24,311 nucleotides of DNA from NCBI GenBank assembly GCA_041917975.1, contig JAYRWN010000232.1:1-24311 (forward strand), in the 5' to 3' direction. Position numbers and translations under genes: made by a program. Of this stretch, positions 17,378 through 24,311 are shown one piece after another. The notes under the pieces are model-generated. The model searched no databases and was not told the origin of the DNA. It was given only the letters and a program-made list of their open reading frames with translations. This DNA comes from JAYRWN01 sp041917975 (lineage in GTDB: Bacteria; Bacteroidota; Bacteroidia; Chitinophagales; Saprospiraceae). Each line of letters starts with the position of its first letter. Positions within the stretch are counted from its first letter, which is position 1.

Positions 17378-18493
17378 CTACCCTTGATTTTCGGCCAACT
17401 TTTCCTGCAAAAAGTCATCTGACGAATCGATCTTCATCGCAACCCATACCGGCAAATGATCGGAAAGCTGACGGACACGCCAATGATTGCGGTAGTAGTC
17501 CTGGAAAGTTTTATCGGTAGTCAGGGTTTCCGGGTTTTCTTTATGGGCACGCATATCCTTTTTATACAACTTCCAGTCCTCTTCCAGCCGGAAGACTTCC
17601 TGAAAAATATTAAACACCCCGCCGGGGAGGTCCCCGAACGGTTTGGATAAGTCAAAATAGGGATTTTTGCGGTAAAAGATTTTATCATAAGCTTGTGAAC
17701 CGGTGACGTTGGTGGGTTTATCTATTAAAAATTCCAGTTGCTCGAATCCTTTACTACTCAGAATGTCCAGGATATCCTGGTTGTCATAATAAATGTTAAA
17801 ATCGCCCATGATGAGGAGGTTCTCATTCCAAATGGTTTTCGATTTGATGCGTTGTTCAATGACCGTGACCAAGGCCTGCACTTCTTCCTTACGGATGGCT
17901 TGATTTGCTGCATCATTGTCAGGCTTAAGATGTACATTGATAATGGCAAATTCTTTCCAGCCGGCTTTAAAACCGGTGATATAAGGGGTGCGCATCAATT
18001 GTTTGATTTTGGTCAGGGGTGCGGTAATTTCCTCCCATAGCACTATTTCTCCGGCCAGGCCGGTGGGTTTAACGCGCCTGCTGTTGTAGATGTAAGCGAA
18101 ACTTTCGTTATTCCCGCTTTTACCTCCGGTGATGTCGGTGACCAGGTAATCCCAGTCGGTACCTAATAATTTTACCACCAGTTGTAAATCTTTCAAGCTG
18201 CGTTTGACCTCCTGCACGGCAATTAAATCAAAGCGACTTAGAATTTCGGCGATACAAAAGTAGGCATCCGGCGTGCGGTTTTCATAGTGTCCAAACTCCT
18301 TGAGATTCCAGGTGGCGATGAGCAGATTATTATCCGCCTGCCGCGGCGAAATTTCGGATTTAAGTTGCCGCCGCAGCCGCAATAATTGATTGATGATGCG
18401 GATACGACCGGCATTGTCCAGGTCCGGAAAGGTCAGGCCGAAATTTTGTTTATTGGAATCGGTTTGAGGACGCAGATCATTGTACCAAGGCAT
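17378..18493 (-). CDS. endonuclease/exonuclease/phosphatase (EEP) family protein
   Basis: 371 residues, no signal peptide, so probably cytoplasmic. The EEP metal-dependent phosphoesterase core is complete: LIATWNLKEFG (Asn63), FDLIAVQEVK (Glu95), IINVHLKPDND (His188), LLIMGDFNIYYD (Asp231, Asn233), AYDKIFY (Asp270) and QLSDHLPVWV (Asp345, His346). This is the DNase I/exonuclease III fold, which cleaves phosphodiester or phosphate-ester bonds; the true substrate cannot be decided. The first ~50 residues (MPWYNDLRP, LTFPDLDNAGR) form a separate N-terminal extension that recurs in the decayed copy at 20094-20336. It has its own terminator and lies 473 nt upstream of the cyclase-TIR operon. Confidence 0.88.
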   Translation of the reverse strand: MPWYNDLRPQTDSNKQNFGLTFPDLDNAGRIRIINQLLRLRRQLKSEISPRQADNNLLIATWNLKEFGHYENRTPDAYFCIAEILSRFDLIAVQEVKRSLKDLQLVVKLLGTDWDYLVTDITGGKSGNNESFAYIYNSRRVKPTGLAGEIVLWEEITAPLTKIKQLMRTPYITGFKAGWKEFAIINVHLKPDNDAANQAIRKEEVQALVTVIEQRIKSKTIWNENLLIMGDFNIYYDNQDILDILSSKGFEQLEFLIDKPTNVTGSQAYDKIFYRKNPYFDLSKPFGDLPGGVFNIFQEVFRLEEDWKLYKKDMRAHKENPETLTTDKTFQDYYRNHWRVRQLSDHLPVWVAMKIDSSDDFLQEKLAENQG

Positions 18494-18656
18494 GGTATAG
18501 TATTTTATTGTTTACTTAAAATAAATATTGCATATATTGTATATATAAAAGTACGTGTTTTTAGCTGCTTAATTGTGCCGTTATGGGGACTTTAAGGCAA
18601 CAAAGGAGACATTTTCGGGGCCTGGATATAAAAAATGGACTAACCACATCTCGCCC

Positions 18657-18685
18657 TTTGAATTATTAGATTTTTATTAATTTTA
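18657..18685 (+). promoter_or_regulatory. possible Bacteroidota-type promoter of the cytochrome c peroxidase gene
   Basis: TTTG at 18657-18660 and TAATTTTA at 18678-18685 resemble the Bacteroidota -33 TTTG and -7 TAnnTTTG elements (last base differs), with 17 nt between them. They lie about 75-100 nt before the ATG at 18758 in an AT-rich divergent region. The spacing is at the short end, so this is tentative. Confidence 0.3.
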
Positions 18686-18757
18686 TGTATATACAAATAA
18701 TTTAGCTAAAATGGTCATAATTTCGAAGATCATTTTTTCTTAAGTTGTACTTTTACC

Positions 18758-20074
18758 ATGAATAAACTCTCCTTAATTAGTGTATCTTTAATTGGCATTT
18801 TCCTCGCCTGCAACCATGAGGGCCCAGCATGGTTGGATCTAGAATTAAAGAAGGTGGTAGAAGACCCGGCAAAGTATATTCTTCCGAATCGTCGCGAGCT
18901 TTACAAGATTCCACAAAATAGTGCTAACCCGCTGACTAAAGAAAAAGTTCAACTGGGTAATCTTTTATTTTTTGAACCTGCATTCTCCAGTGAAGCGAAA
19001 AAAAGTGAAGCAAAATTTGGGTTTAGTTGTGCCAGCTGTCACGTACCTGAAGTGGGCTTTCGTCCGGCTCGTATGCAAGGCATAGCAGATGGTGGGTTCG
19101 GTTTTGGTGAAAAGGGTGAGAAAAGGTTAAAAAACCCAAATTATCTCGAAGAAGAAATTGATGCCCAGGGGGCCAGACCGCTCGCCGTTTTGAACACGGC
19201 ATATGTAACTAATTCAATGTGGAACGGTTCATTTGGAGCAGGTGGTGTTAATGCCGGAACGGAGCATTTGTGGGGCTTGCATGATCCGGCCACAGCGATA
19301 AACCACCTGAATATTGGCAGCCTGGAAATGCAGAACATCGAAGGACTGAAAACACACCGAATTTCATATTCAAAAGAAAGTGTGGCCGAATACGGTTATA
19401 CCGGATTGTTTGACGCCGCGTTTCCGGAGATCCCTGAAAAGGAACGCTATTCGCGATATACAGGAAGCTTAGCTATTAGCGCTTTTTTAAGGACGATTTT
19501 AACTGATCAAGCCCCATTCCAATTGTGGTTGCGCGGCGAAGTTGACGCTATGACTGAAAGCCAAAAAAGGGGCGCTATCGTATTTTTTGGTAAAGCTAAC
19601 TGTAAATCTTGCCACTTCGAACCTAATTTAGGTTCCATTAAATTTGAAGCCTTAGGTGTTAAAGATTTGTGGGAAAATGGCGGGCTTAAAACATCCATTA
19701 ATGATCGAAGGAATTTAGGCCGGGGAGGTTTTACCGGACAAACGCAAGATATGTATAAATTCAGGGTTCCACAATTGTATAATTTAGGGGATAGCGGACC
19801 GTACTTTCATGGAGGGAGTAAAAAGACCCTTGAAGAAGTGGTGCGGTATTTTAACGAAGGTGTTGCAGAAAATCCACATGTACCCAAGGAACAATTAAGT
19901 TTCTATTTACAACCCCTTAAGCTATCCGAACAGGAAATAATGGACCTGACGGAGTTTTTAACCACCGGCTTGCGCGATCCCAATTTGCTGAGATTTAAAC
20001 CGGAACGAGTATTATCTGGAATGTGTTTTCCGAATAATGATCCCCTATCAAAAGCAGATATGAATTGTCAATAA
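18758..20074 (+). CDS. di-haem cytochrome c peroxidase / MauG-family lipoprotein
   Basis: 438 residues. The signal sequence ends at a lipobox-like FLAC (Cys18), so the protein should be lipid-anchored outside the cytoplasm. Two CXXCH haem sites are present: CASCH at 91-95 and CKSCH at 282-286. The region FRVPQLYNLGDSGPYFHGG followed by TLEEVVRYF is the C-terminal hallmark of bacterial cytochrome c peroxidases. The family reduces hydrogen peroxide with electrons from c-type cytochromes; MauG-like members oxidise protein side chains instead. No tryptophan-tryptophylquinone partner is nearby. It appears monocistronic, transcribed divergently from the EEP gene, and separates that gene from its decayed copy. 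Confidence 0.9.
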   Translation: MNKLSLISVSLIGIFLACNHEGPAWLDLELKKVVEDPAKYILPNRRELYKIPQNSANPLTKEKVQLGNLLFFEPAFSSEAKKSEAKFGFSCASCHVPEVGFRPARMQGIADGGFGFGEKGEKRLKNPNYLEEEIDAQGARPLAVLNTAYVTNSMWNGSFGAGGVNAGTEHLWGLHDPATAINHLNIGSLEMQNIEGLKTHRISYSKESVAEYGYTGLFDAAFPEIPEKERYSRYTGSLAISAFLRTILTDQAPFQLWLRGEVDAMTESQKRGAIVFFGKANCKSCHFEPNLGSIKFEALGVKDLWENGGLKTSINDRRNLGRGGFTGQTQDMYKFRVPQLYNLGDSGPYFHGGSKKTLEEVVRYFNEGVAENPHVPKEQLSFYLQPLKLSEQEIMDLTEFLTTGLRDPNLLRFKPERVLSGMCFPNNDPLSKADMNCQ

Positions 20075-20093
20075 TTATTAATAAATTTCAGAA

Positions 20094-20336
20094 TTATTTT
20101 AACTTATTTCCAGGAAATGATATCTGAATTGAGGTTGATAATTTTCTAAATTCGAGTTGGAATTTTTCCTTTGGCGATGACCTGATTATTGTCTGCCTGG
20201 CGCGCAGGATTTCCGATTTAAGTTGCTTTCCAGGAAATAAAGACTCGATAATGCGCATGCGAACTGCATTGTCCAATGCAGGAAAGGTCAGGCTGAAAGT
20301 TTGTTTGTTGGGACGCAGATCATTGCACCAAGCCAT
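20094..20336 (-). pseudogene. decayed N-terminal copy of the EEP gene
   Basis: The 80-codon frame begins MAWCNDLRPNKQTFSLTFPALDNAVRMRII in the window's minus strand, clearly related to the start of the EEP protein at 17378-18493 (MPWYNDLRP, LTFPDLDNAGRIRII, QLKSEI). After KSEIL a one-base insertion shifts the frame; the other frame reads RQADNNQVIAKGK, matching RQADNNLLIATWN, and then hits a stop. No metal-binding EEP residues remain. It is therefore a truncated, frameshifted duplicate lying downstream of the peroxidase gene on the opposite strand. A short word, TTTCCAGGAAAT, occurs twice within it (near 20108 and 20228). Translation of a functional protein is unlikely. Confidence 0.75.
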
Positions 20337-20644
20337 AATGAAAAATTAATAGTGGTGAAGAAAATATGGTAATCCAAGTTAATGGTTTTAATCATCTGGT
20401 GCCACTAATTAGGAACGTAGTTTCGGTTTTCCTACCGTCTATTTTACTGAACGTTATCTAAATACGAAGAATTAACCCCCTTAACCTTATTATTACAATT
20501 GTTAAAAATTCAGAGGGGTCTTAACTTTAGTCAAATATTGTATAGTCCAGAAATAGGGTGACTCCTAAAAAGTGGATAAATCGCCCAAAATCAGGACGAG
20601 ACAATTACAAAAAAACAACTCTACAATTAAAACATTTAATAAAG

Positions 20645-21151
20645 ATGAATTTTTTAAAATCAGTTTTCGGTCTAGTAATCTGCTGGTCAATTTATAGTTG
20701 CGGCAGTAGGGATTATAAGTCAAACGACAGGTTTAGTGGCATGTGGCGACTGGACAGATTTGAAGCATTTGACAGTACAACGAATACTTGGTCGGACGAC
20801 ACAACCAGGATCGGGTGGAATGGCTATATACTTTATGACGGACAAGGACATATGGGCGTTCATTTAACACCCAAAGGGTATAAAGATTATGACACAAATA
20901 AAAACATTGACAGCTTAAATCATGACGAATTAGTAGCGTTGACAAAGTTCTATAAATCAAATTTTGTATATTTTTCAGACTACACCCTTACCAGCAGTAC
21001 GGTTGAACACAAAAGGCTTTCAGCAACAGAACCTCAGAACTGGGGAAAGTCATTAATACGGAATTTTGAATTTAAACAGGACACATTGGTTTTGACAGCA
21101 CATGAAATTATCGCCGGGCAAAAAATAAGACTTCGTTGGATTAAATTATAA
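20645..21151 (+). CDS. lipocalin-like lipoprotein
   Basis: 168 residues from the ATG at 20645. A longer frame opens at GTG 20558, but its extra 29 residues are polar and unlike a leader, while the internal Met begins a clear signal sequence ending in a lipobox-like IYSC (Cys19). The mature part has GMWRLDRFEAFD, then GYILYDGQGHMGVHLTPKGY and late beta strands (FKQDTLVLTAHE, IRLRWIKL), the pattern of the bacterial lipocalin-like family (compare PF13924). It probably binds a small hydrophobic ligand in the periplasm; the ligand is unknown. It appears monocistronic, with no good Shine-Dalgarno. Confidence 0.75.
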   Translation: MNFLKSVFGLVICWSIYSCGSRDYKSNDRFSGMWRLDRFEAFDSTTNTWSDDTTRIGWNGYILYDGQGHMGVHLTPKGYKDYDTNKNIDSLNHDELVALTKFYKSNFVYFSDYTLTSSTVEHKRLSATEPQNWGKSLIRNFEFKQDTLVLTAHEIIAGQKIRLRWIKL

Positions 21152-21256
21152 TGAATGACTTGATAGGCAGGGCCTGCGCACCACATTCGGTATTGCAATG
21201 GGGCGAGGCAAAAATTATTTGATTATGAACTATTCATCTCCAAGCTGACTAGTCTA

Positions 21257-21954
21257 TTATTTCTTTCCCACATAAAAGGGAATGGTCAAACCCAGCCAGG
21301 GAATTACAATAAATTGTTCAAGATCATTTGACAGCGGGACAATGCCTCCAAAATCCAAACCGATGCGCCGGATGATGCGCCGCCCCCCCAGCGAAATCAG
21401 ACCCACCGACGCATTGCCGGAGGATAAAAAATAATTCTCAGTGATAAAATAACCTTTGGCACCGGTTTGTACCATGGCGCTTAAGGCTATGGCAGGATAC
21501 CTGGCCCACGCGCCGTCTGCGTAACCATAGCCCACCCCCAAAGTCACATTCCGGGAGCGGCTGCCCACCGTTCCCGTTCCATAAACAATACCAAAACCGC
21601 TCTGCTCACCTTGCAATAAAGTACCAATAAAAGCGCCGGCCCCCAGCTGGAACTTGTCCTTGACCACCGGCAGGGACACTTTCGGAACCAACCATACCGG
21701 ATTAAGGTCGCCGCCCAACAATACCAAAGGAATGGTGCCTATCCCCAAACTTAACTGATTGGTTAACCCGAGGCTAACCTGGTTATATAACACCCACACA
21801 TTTTGATAATAAGCTTCCCCCGCGCGGAGACCGTACCCATTGGGGCTAAAAAAATAACGGGCGGTCTGGGGATAATAATACGGTAATGCACCCGCTCCGC
21901 GGCTCTGTGGTTCGAAGAGGGCTATTTGCGCCCGAGGAATGGTAATCTGGCCTA
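21257..21954 (-). pseudogene. 3' part of an outer-membrane-like protein gene split by an IS630 element
   Basis: Codes about 231 residues of an envelope protein: TIPRAQIALFEPQ followed by glycine/aromatic alternating strands (NQLSLGIGTIPLVLLGG, TLGVGYGYADG, IPWLGLTIPFYVGKK) typical of beta-barrel or outer-membrane proteins. The 5' part lies beyond the element at 23160-23336. Joining GAT CAA CTA to GGC CAG after removing one TA gives FLSDQLGQITIPRAQ in one frame, about 290 residues in total. The end of the element supplies an in-frame ATG (21970), so a leaderless fragment could be translated. The family is not recognised by name. Confidence 0.8.
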
Positions 21955-21974
21955 GTGTTATGTTAATCATGAAT
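21955..21974 (+). repeat. terminal inverted repeat of the IS630 element (transposase 3' side)
   Basis: Starts GTGTTATGTTAA next to the TA target duplication at 21953-21954. The transposase stop codon (21963-21965) lies inside this repeat. Confidence 0.85.
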
Positions 21975-22628
21975 TGACGGATAAAGTCTCTTTAATTTTA
22001 CTCTGGCATCTTTATTTGTGAATTGCCAATTTATTTTACACATTTTATTATTTCTTTGATTTTGCCAAGCGTTTACTGCTGTTGTGATTTCTTCCATGGA
22101 TGTAAAATGCCGATTCAAACATTGCCTGGATAATACATGTAATTCAATTTCTGCCATATTAAGCCAGCTCCCGTGTTTAGGAGTAAATATAAAGTCAAAT
22201 CGATCACAAAGTCGCTTGGCCTCTTTGGGTTCGAAAGTTTCGTAAAATGATGAAGGGGAATGAGTTTTAAAATTATCCATTACCATGGTTATCTTTTTAG
22301 CTTTGGAATATTGGTTGTCAGCAATATCTTTCATAAAAACGGCCCAATCTTTCTTTGTTTTAAATTTTGTAATACTAACCACCCTTTTACCTTTTAATGG
22401 CTCGTTGGCCAAAAAGATATTTACCACCCCATGTCTTACATATTCATAATCTACCCTGGCTTCTTGACCTCGCCTCATCGGAATCCGAGCACGGGTTACT
22501 TCAATTAACTGCTTCGGAGATTCGTCCATGCAGATCACAGGATAATCTTTGTCATATGGACGTTTATATATATCCAATACACGTTCCATATTAGCTACAA
22601 ATTCGCTGTTCTTATCCGGAGGAATCAC
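21963..22628 (-). CDS. IS630 transposase, DDE catalytic part (ORF B)
   Basis: This frame carries the catalytic domain: first Asp in VICMDESPKQL, second Asp in ITMVMDNFKTHS and the Glu in PKHGSWLNMAEIELHVLSR, the DDE triad of IS630-type enzymes. The displayed Met is inside the natural protein; in the correct frame the sequence continues upstream as KKNELKPWKVKGWVIPPDKNSEF directly from ORF A. It is therefore expected to be made as an A-B fusion of about 377 residues by -1 frameshifting on the A8 run at 22660-22667. Triad residues look intact, so the element may still be active. Confidence 0.85.
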   Translation of the reverse strand: MIPPDKNSEFVANMERVLDIYKRPYDKDYPVICMDESPKQLIEVTRARIPMRRGQEARVDYEYVRHGVVNIFLANEPLKGKRVVSITKFKTKKDWAVFMKDIADNQYSKAKKITMVMDNFKTHSPSSFYETFEPKEAKRLCDRFDFIFTPKHGSWLNMAEIELHVLSRQCLNRHFTSMEEITTAVNAWQNQRNNKMCKINWQFTNKDARVKLKRLYPSIHD

Positions 22629-22636
22629 CCATCCTT

Positions 22637-23095
22637 TTACTTTCCAAGGCTTAAGTTCGTTTTTTTTAGTATGCTTCTTACGGTTACATGCGAGATACTT
22701 TCAACGTATTGTAATTCGACCATTTTATCAGCCAGTAACCGTAGTGACCAATTGGCAAATCCTGATGGAGGTTCGCTGCAACATAGGGATAACAATTTTG
22801 CTTCTAACTCTCCATCTATTTTCCTTTCATATTCTCTCGTGGTAGGACGTCGTTCCAAACAAGCTTCAATTCCTTCTTCAATAAATTTCTTCTTAACCCT
22901 GTCTATGGTCCGCATCCCAACCTTTAGTACCTTACTGATTTGCTCGTTGGTCACTTTTTCCGAGTACTTGCCTTGGTCGCAGTTTAACAATATGTATGCA
23001 GTTCTGAATGTTTGCGAAGTATGAGAGCCCTTATTAATGATCTCCATCAACTCTTCAACTTCATTTTTGGTTAGTTTAATTGAATACCTTATCAT
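22637..23095 (-). CDS. IS630 transposase, N-terminal HTH part (ORF A)
   Basis: 152 residues. Contains the helix-turn-helix DNA-binding half of an IS630 transposase: SQTFRTAYILLNCDQGKYS, VTNEQISKVLKVGMRTIDRVKKKF, RRPTTREYERKIDGE and ANWSLRLLADKMVEL. The frame runs through CTA AAA AAA ACG, where an A8 stretch forms the slippery heptamer A AAA AAA in the zero frame; without slipping, translation ends 11 codons later. Slipping back one base enters ORF B. Alone, this product would be a DNA-binding protein lacking catalysis and possibly an inhibitor of transposition. Confidence 0.85.
   Translation of the reverse strand: MIRYSIKLTKNEVEELMEIINKGSHTSQTFRTAYILLNCDQGKYSEKVTNEQISKVLKVGMRTIDRVKKKFIEEGIEACLERRPTTREYERKIDGELEAKLLSLCCSEPPSGFANWSLRLLADKMVELQYVESISHVTVRSILKKTNLSLGK
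22660..22667 (-). promoter_or_regulatory. A8 slippery run for programmed -1 frameshift in the transposase
   Basis: Eight consecutive A on the minus strand, read as CTA AAA AAA ACG in the ORF A frame. A -1 slip gives AAC GAA CTT, and the resulting LKKNELKPW joins both halves in a normal IS630 order. Frameshift fusion is known for several IS families. A simple loss-of-frame mutation in the A run is the alternative. Confidence 0.65.
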
Positions 23096-23139
23096 ATCGT
23101 GATTGTTTTCACGAATATATAAATATTTTTAATACGACA

Positions 23140-23159
23140 TATTATATTTAACTTAACAC
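23140..23159 (-). repeat. terminal inverted repeat of the IS630 element (transposase 5' side)
   Basis: Read inward on the minus strand it begins GTGTTAAGTTAA, next to the second TA at 23160-23161. It pairs imperfectly with the repeat at 21955-21974. Confidence 0.85.
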
Positions 23160-23336
23160 TAGTTGATCCGAAAGAAAAATGAGATGAACCGAATCTTGCG
23201 CCGCGATTTTGCCGGTAAAAACATTACCATCGCGCATTTCCAAACGATAGGACTGCGTATCCACAGTAGACTGTCCGGAAGTGATAGTTACCACAGCCAA
23301 AATAAACCACCCCATCAGAATAAGTTTTATCTTCAT
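23160..23336 (-). pseudogene. 5' part of the IS-interrupted outer-membrane-like gene
   Basis: Codes the first 59 residues of the split gene. A signal peptide (about 1-21, ending near TITSGQ) is followed by YRLEMRDGNVFTGKIAAQDSVHLIFLSDQL. The intact frame would continue into GQITIPRAQ at 21952. Instead it reads three residues into the element and stops at 23148. The remaining product is an exported stub with no barrel. Confidence 0.8.
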
Positions 23337-23490
23337 CTTCTGGCTTTTACTTCTTAAAGTATAACATATCCAAAGCAGAGATGATCTCCAAAAAAGTGGC
23401 TTGTTTTATGCGTACAGCGGAATTTTATCCACCTGGTATAAAATTCGTAACTTTATTGGTGCTGCTTGATAAAAACAGCAGTAATTAATT

Positions 23491-24311
23491 ATGCCACCGG
23501 TATCCCTCTCCAGAAGAACATTTATCCGCCAAAATATCCGGTTCAGTATGATTTATGCCGCTCTGCATGCCGGACTCTCCGCTTGTACTAATCCGACCTC
23601 CATCGCAGAAAACCAAACTCAGCCTCTGTCTATTTTAATCCTGGGCGGGACTAGCTTTTTAGGCCCTCACCAAATCAAATATGCGCTGGAACGTGGCCAT
23701 AAAGTCACCATGTTTAACCGAGGCAAGACTACCCCGCCCATATATCAGGATATTTTTCAGCAGGTGATCGTATTAACGGGCGACCGGGAAAACGACCTCC
23801 AAGCATTAGAGAAAGGTCAGTGGGATGTGGTGATCGATAATTCCGGCCACAAAGTATCCTGGACTGCAAATACTGCCGAGCTGCTTAAAGACCGGGTCAA
23901 CCTGTATGTGTACACCTCTTCTACCGGGGTTTATTACCCTTATTTACAGGCAGGTATTGATGAACAGGCTACCCTGCTCACCAGGGAGCCGGAAGGCATC
24001 ACTGACGAAGCCATCCAACTGGAGTATTGGTACGGGGTGATGAAGACCAATTCGGAACGTGCTGCCCAACAGTATTTTGGCGTAGACCGGACGCTGATTA
24101 TCCGCCCCACCTACATGATTGGGCCGGCTGATCTGTCCGGCCGGTTTATCCATTGGCCGGTGCGTCTGTCCCGTGGCGGGGAGATTTTAGTTCCTGGCAA
24201 AGCAGAGGATGCAGTGCAATATGCGGATGTTCGCGATGTGGCGGAATGGATGATCCGCCTGATTGAAACGAAAACCACCGGCATCTTCAATGCCGTCGGC
24301 CCTGCTCAAAG
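23491..24311 (+). CDS. exported NAD-dependent epimerase/dehydratase-like protein (3' end outside window)
   Basis: Open from the ATG at 23491 to the right edge, 273 codons seen. The N-terminus SRRTFIRQ with a hydrophobic stretch and LSAC (Cys32) looks like a Tat signal with a lipobox, suiting a cofactor-bearing protein folded before export. The short-chain dehydrogenase fold follows: ILILGGTSFLGPH (dinucleotide-binding glycines at 52-58), MFNRGK, GDRENDLQAL, VYTSSTGVYYP (142-149), catalytic-type YGVMK (Tyr181, Lys185), LIIRPTYMIGP and YADVRDVAEWMI. It resembles extended SDR/isoflavone-reductase-like proteins of Bacteroidota. The substrate is unknown. It is divergent from the IS-split gene across 154 nt. 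Confidence 0.85.
   Translation, partial: MPPVSLSRRTFIRQNIRFSMIYAALHAGLSACTNPTSIAENQTQPLSILILGGTSFLGPHQIKYALERGHKVTMFNRGKTTPPIYQDIFQQVIVLTGDRENDLQALEKGQWDVVIDNSGHKVSWTANTAELLKDRVNLYVYTSSTGVYYPYLQAGIDEQATLLTREPEGITDEAIQLEYWYGVMKTNSERAAQQYFGVDRTLIIRPTYMIGPADLSGRFIHWPVRLSRGGEILVPGKAEDAVQYADVRDVAEWMIRLIETKTTGIFNAVGPAQ

Larger units (their letters stand above)
21955..23159 (-). mobile_element. IS630-family insertion sequence, 1205 bp
   Basis: The ends are imperfect inverted repeats: GTGTTATGTTAATCATGAAT at 21955 and GTGTTAAGTTAAATATAATA inward from 23159, agreeing at about 15-16 of 20 positions. A TA dinucleotide flanks both sides (21953-21954 and 23160-23161), the target duplication of IS630/Tc1-mariner elements. 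Inside is a transposase in two overlapping frames. Excising the element plus one TA rejoins the interrupted host gene in frame, which fixes the boundaries. Only 15-16 of 20 end positions match, as is common in this family. Confidence 0.93.

Noticed and set aside
18520..18560. AT-rich ATATTG repeats upstream of the EEP gene as an operator
   Set aside because: Low-complexity TA-rich sequence with only a 6-nt repeat; could arise by chance in promoter DNA.
20558..20644. Upstream GTG start for the lipocalin-like gene
   Set aside because: The 29 extra residues are polar and basic and would bury a clear lipoprotein signal sequence beginning at the ATG at 20645.
1..24311. CRISPR array, tRNA, rRNA or phage genes
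   Set aside because: No regularly spaced direct repeats, no cloverleaf-like or rRNA-like stretches and no phage structural or integrase genes were seen on reading either strand.

Overview
The window reads as chromosomal DNA from a member of the Bacteroidota, most likely a Saprospiraceae-like gliding or marine lineage. The evidence is a C-terminal gliding/type IX secretion sorting domain, a TPR sensor kinase paired with a LytTR regulator, scarce Shine-Dalgarno sequences and many SpII-type lipoproteins. This assignment is an inference from gene families; no rRNA or tRNA is present.

Layout. 2-2523 (+): the end of a LytTR response regulator and its overlapping TPR histidine kinase. 2596-5541 (-): a large T9SS-exported surface protein and a GH114/TM1410-type putative glycosidase, separated by a small hairpin. 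5869-16904 (-): a tightly packed four-gene operon, read right to left. It encodes a class III adenylate cyclase fused to TIR-like domains (interrupted by a -1 frameshift), two tandem 1350-residue nSTAND NTPases that are paralogues of each other, and a seven-helix membrane protein. Gaps between these genes are 0-4 nt. A 33-bp palindrome lies upstream of the first gene. 17378-18493 (-): an endonuclease/exonuclease/phosphatase (EEP) protein. 18758-20074 (+): a di-haem cytochrome c peroxidase lipoprotein. 20094-20336 (-): a decayed copy of the N-terminus of the EEP gene. 20645-21151 (+): a lipocalin-like lipoprotein. 21257-23336 (-): an outer-membrane-like gene split by a 1205-bp IS630-family element; removing the element and one TA restores the reading frame exactly. 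23491 to the right edge (+): an exported NAD-dependent epimerase-like protein, cut off by the window.

The most interesting part is the cyclase-TIR / nSTAND / nSTAND / membrane-protein operon. It combines a nucleotide-making domain, TIR domains and STAND ATPases in one transcription unit, as in prokaryotic conflict or regulated-death systems. Both STAND proteins carry a single membrane helix after the NTPase module, which probably puts about 760 C-terminal residues outside the cytoplasm. That would be an unusual envelope-sensing layout. Its function is inferred, not shown.
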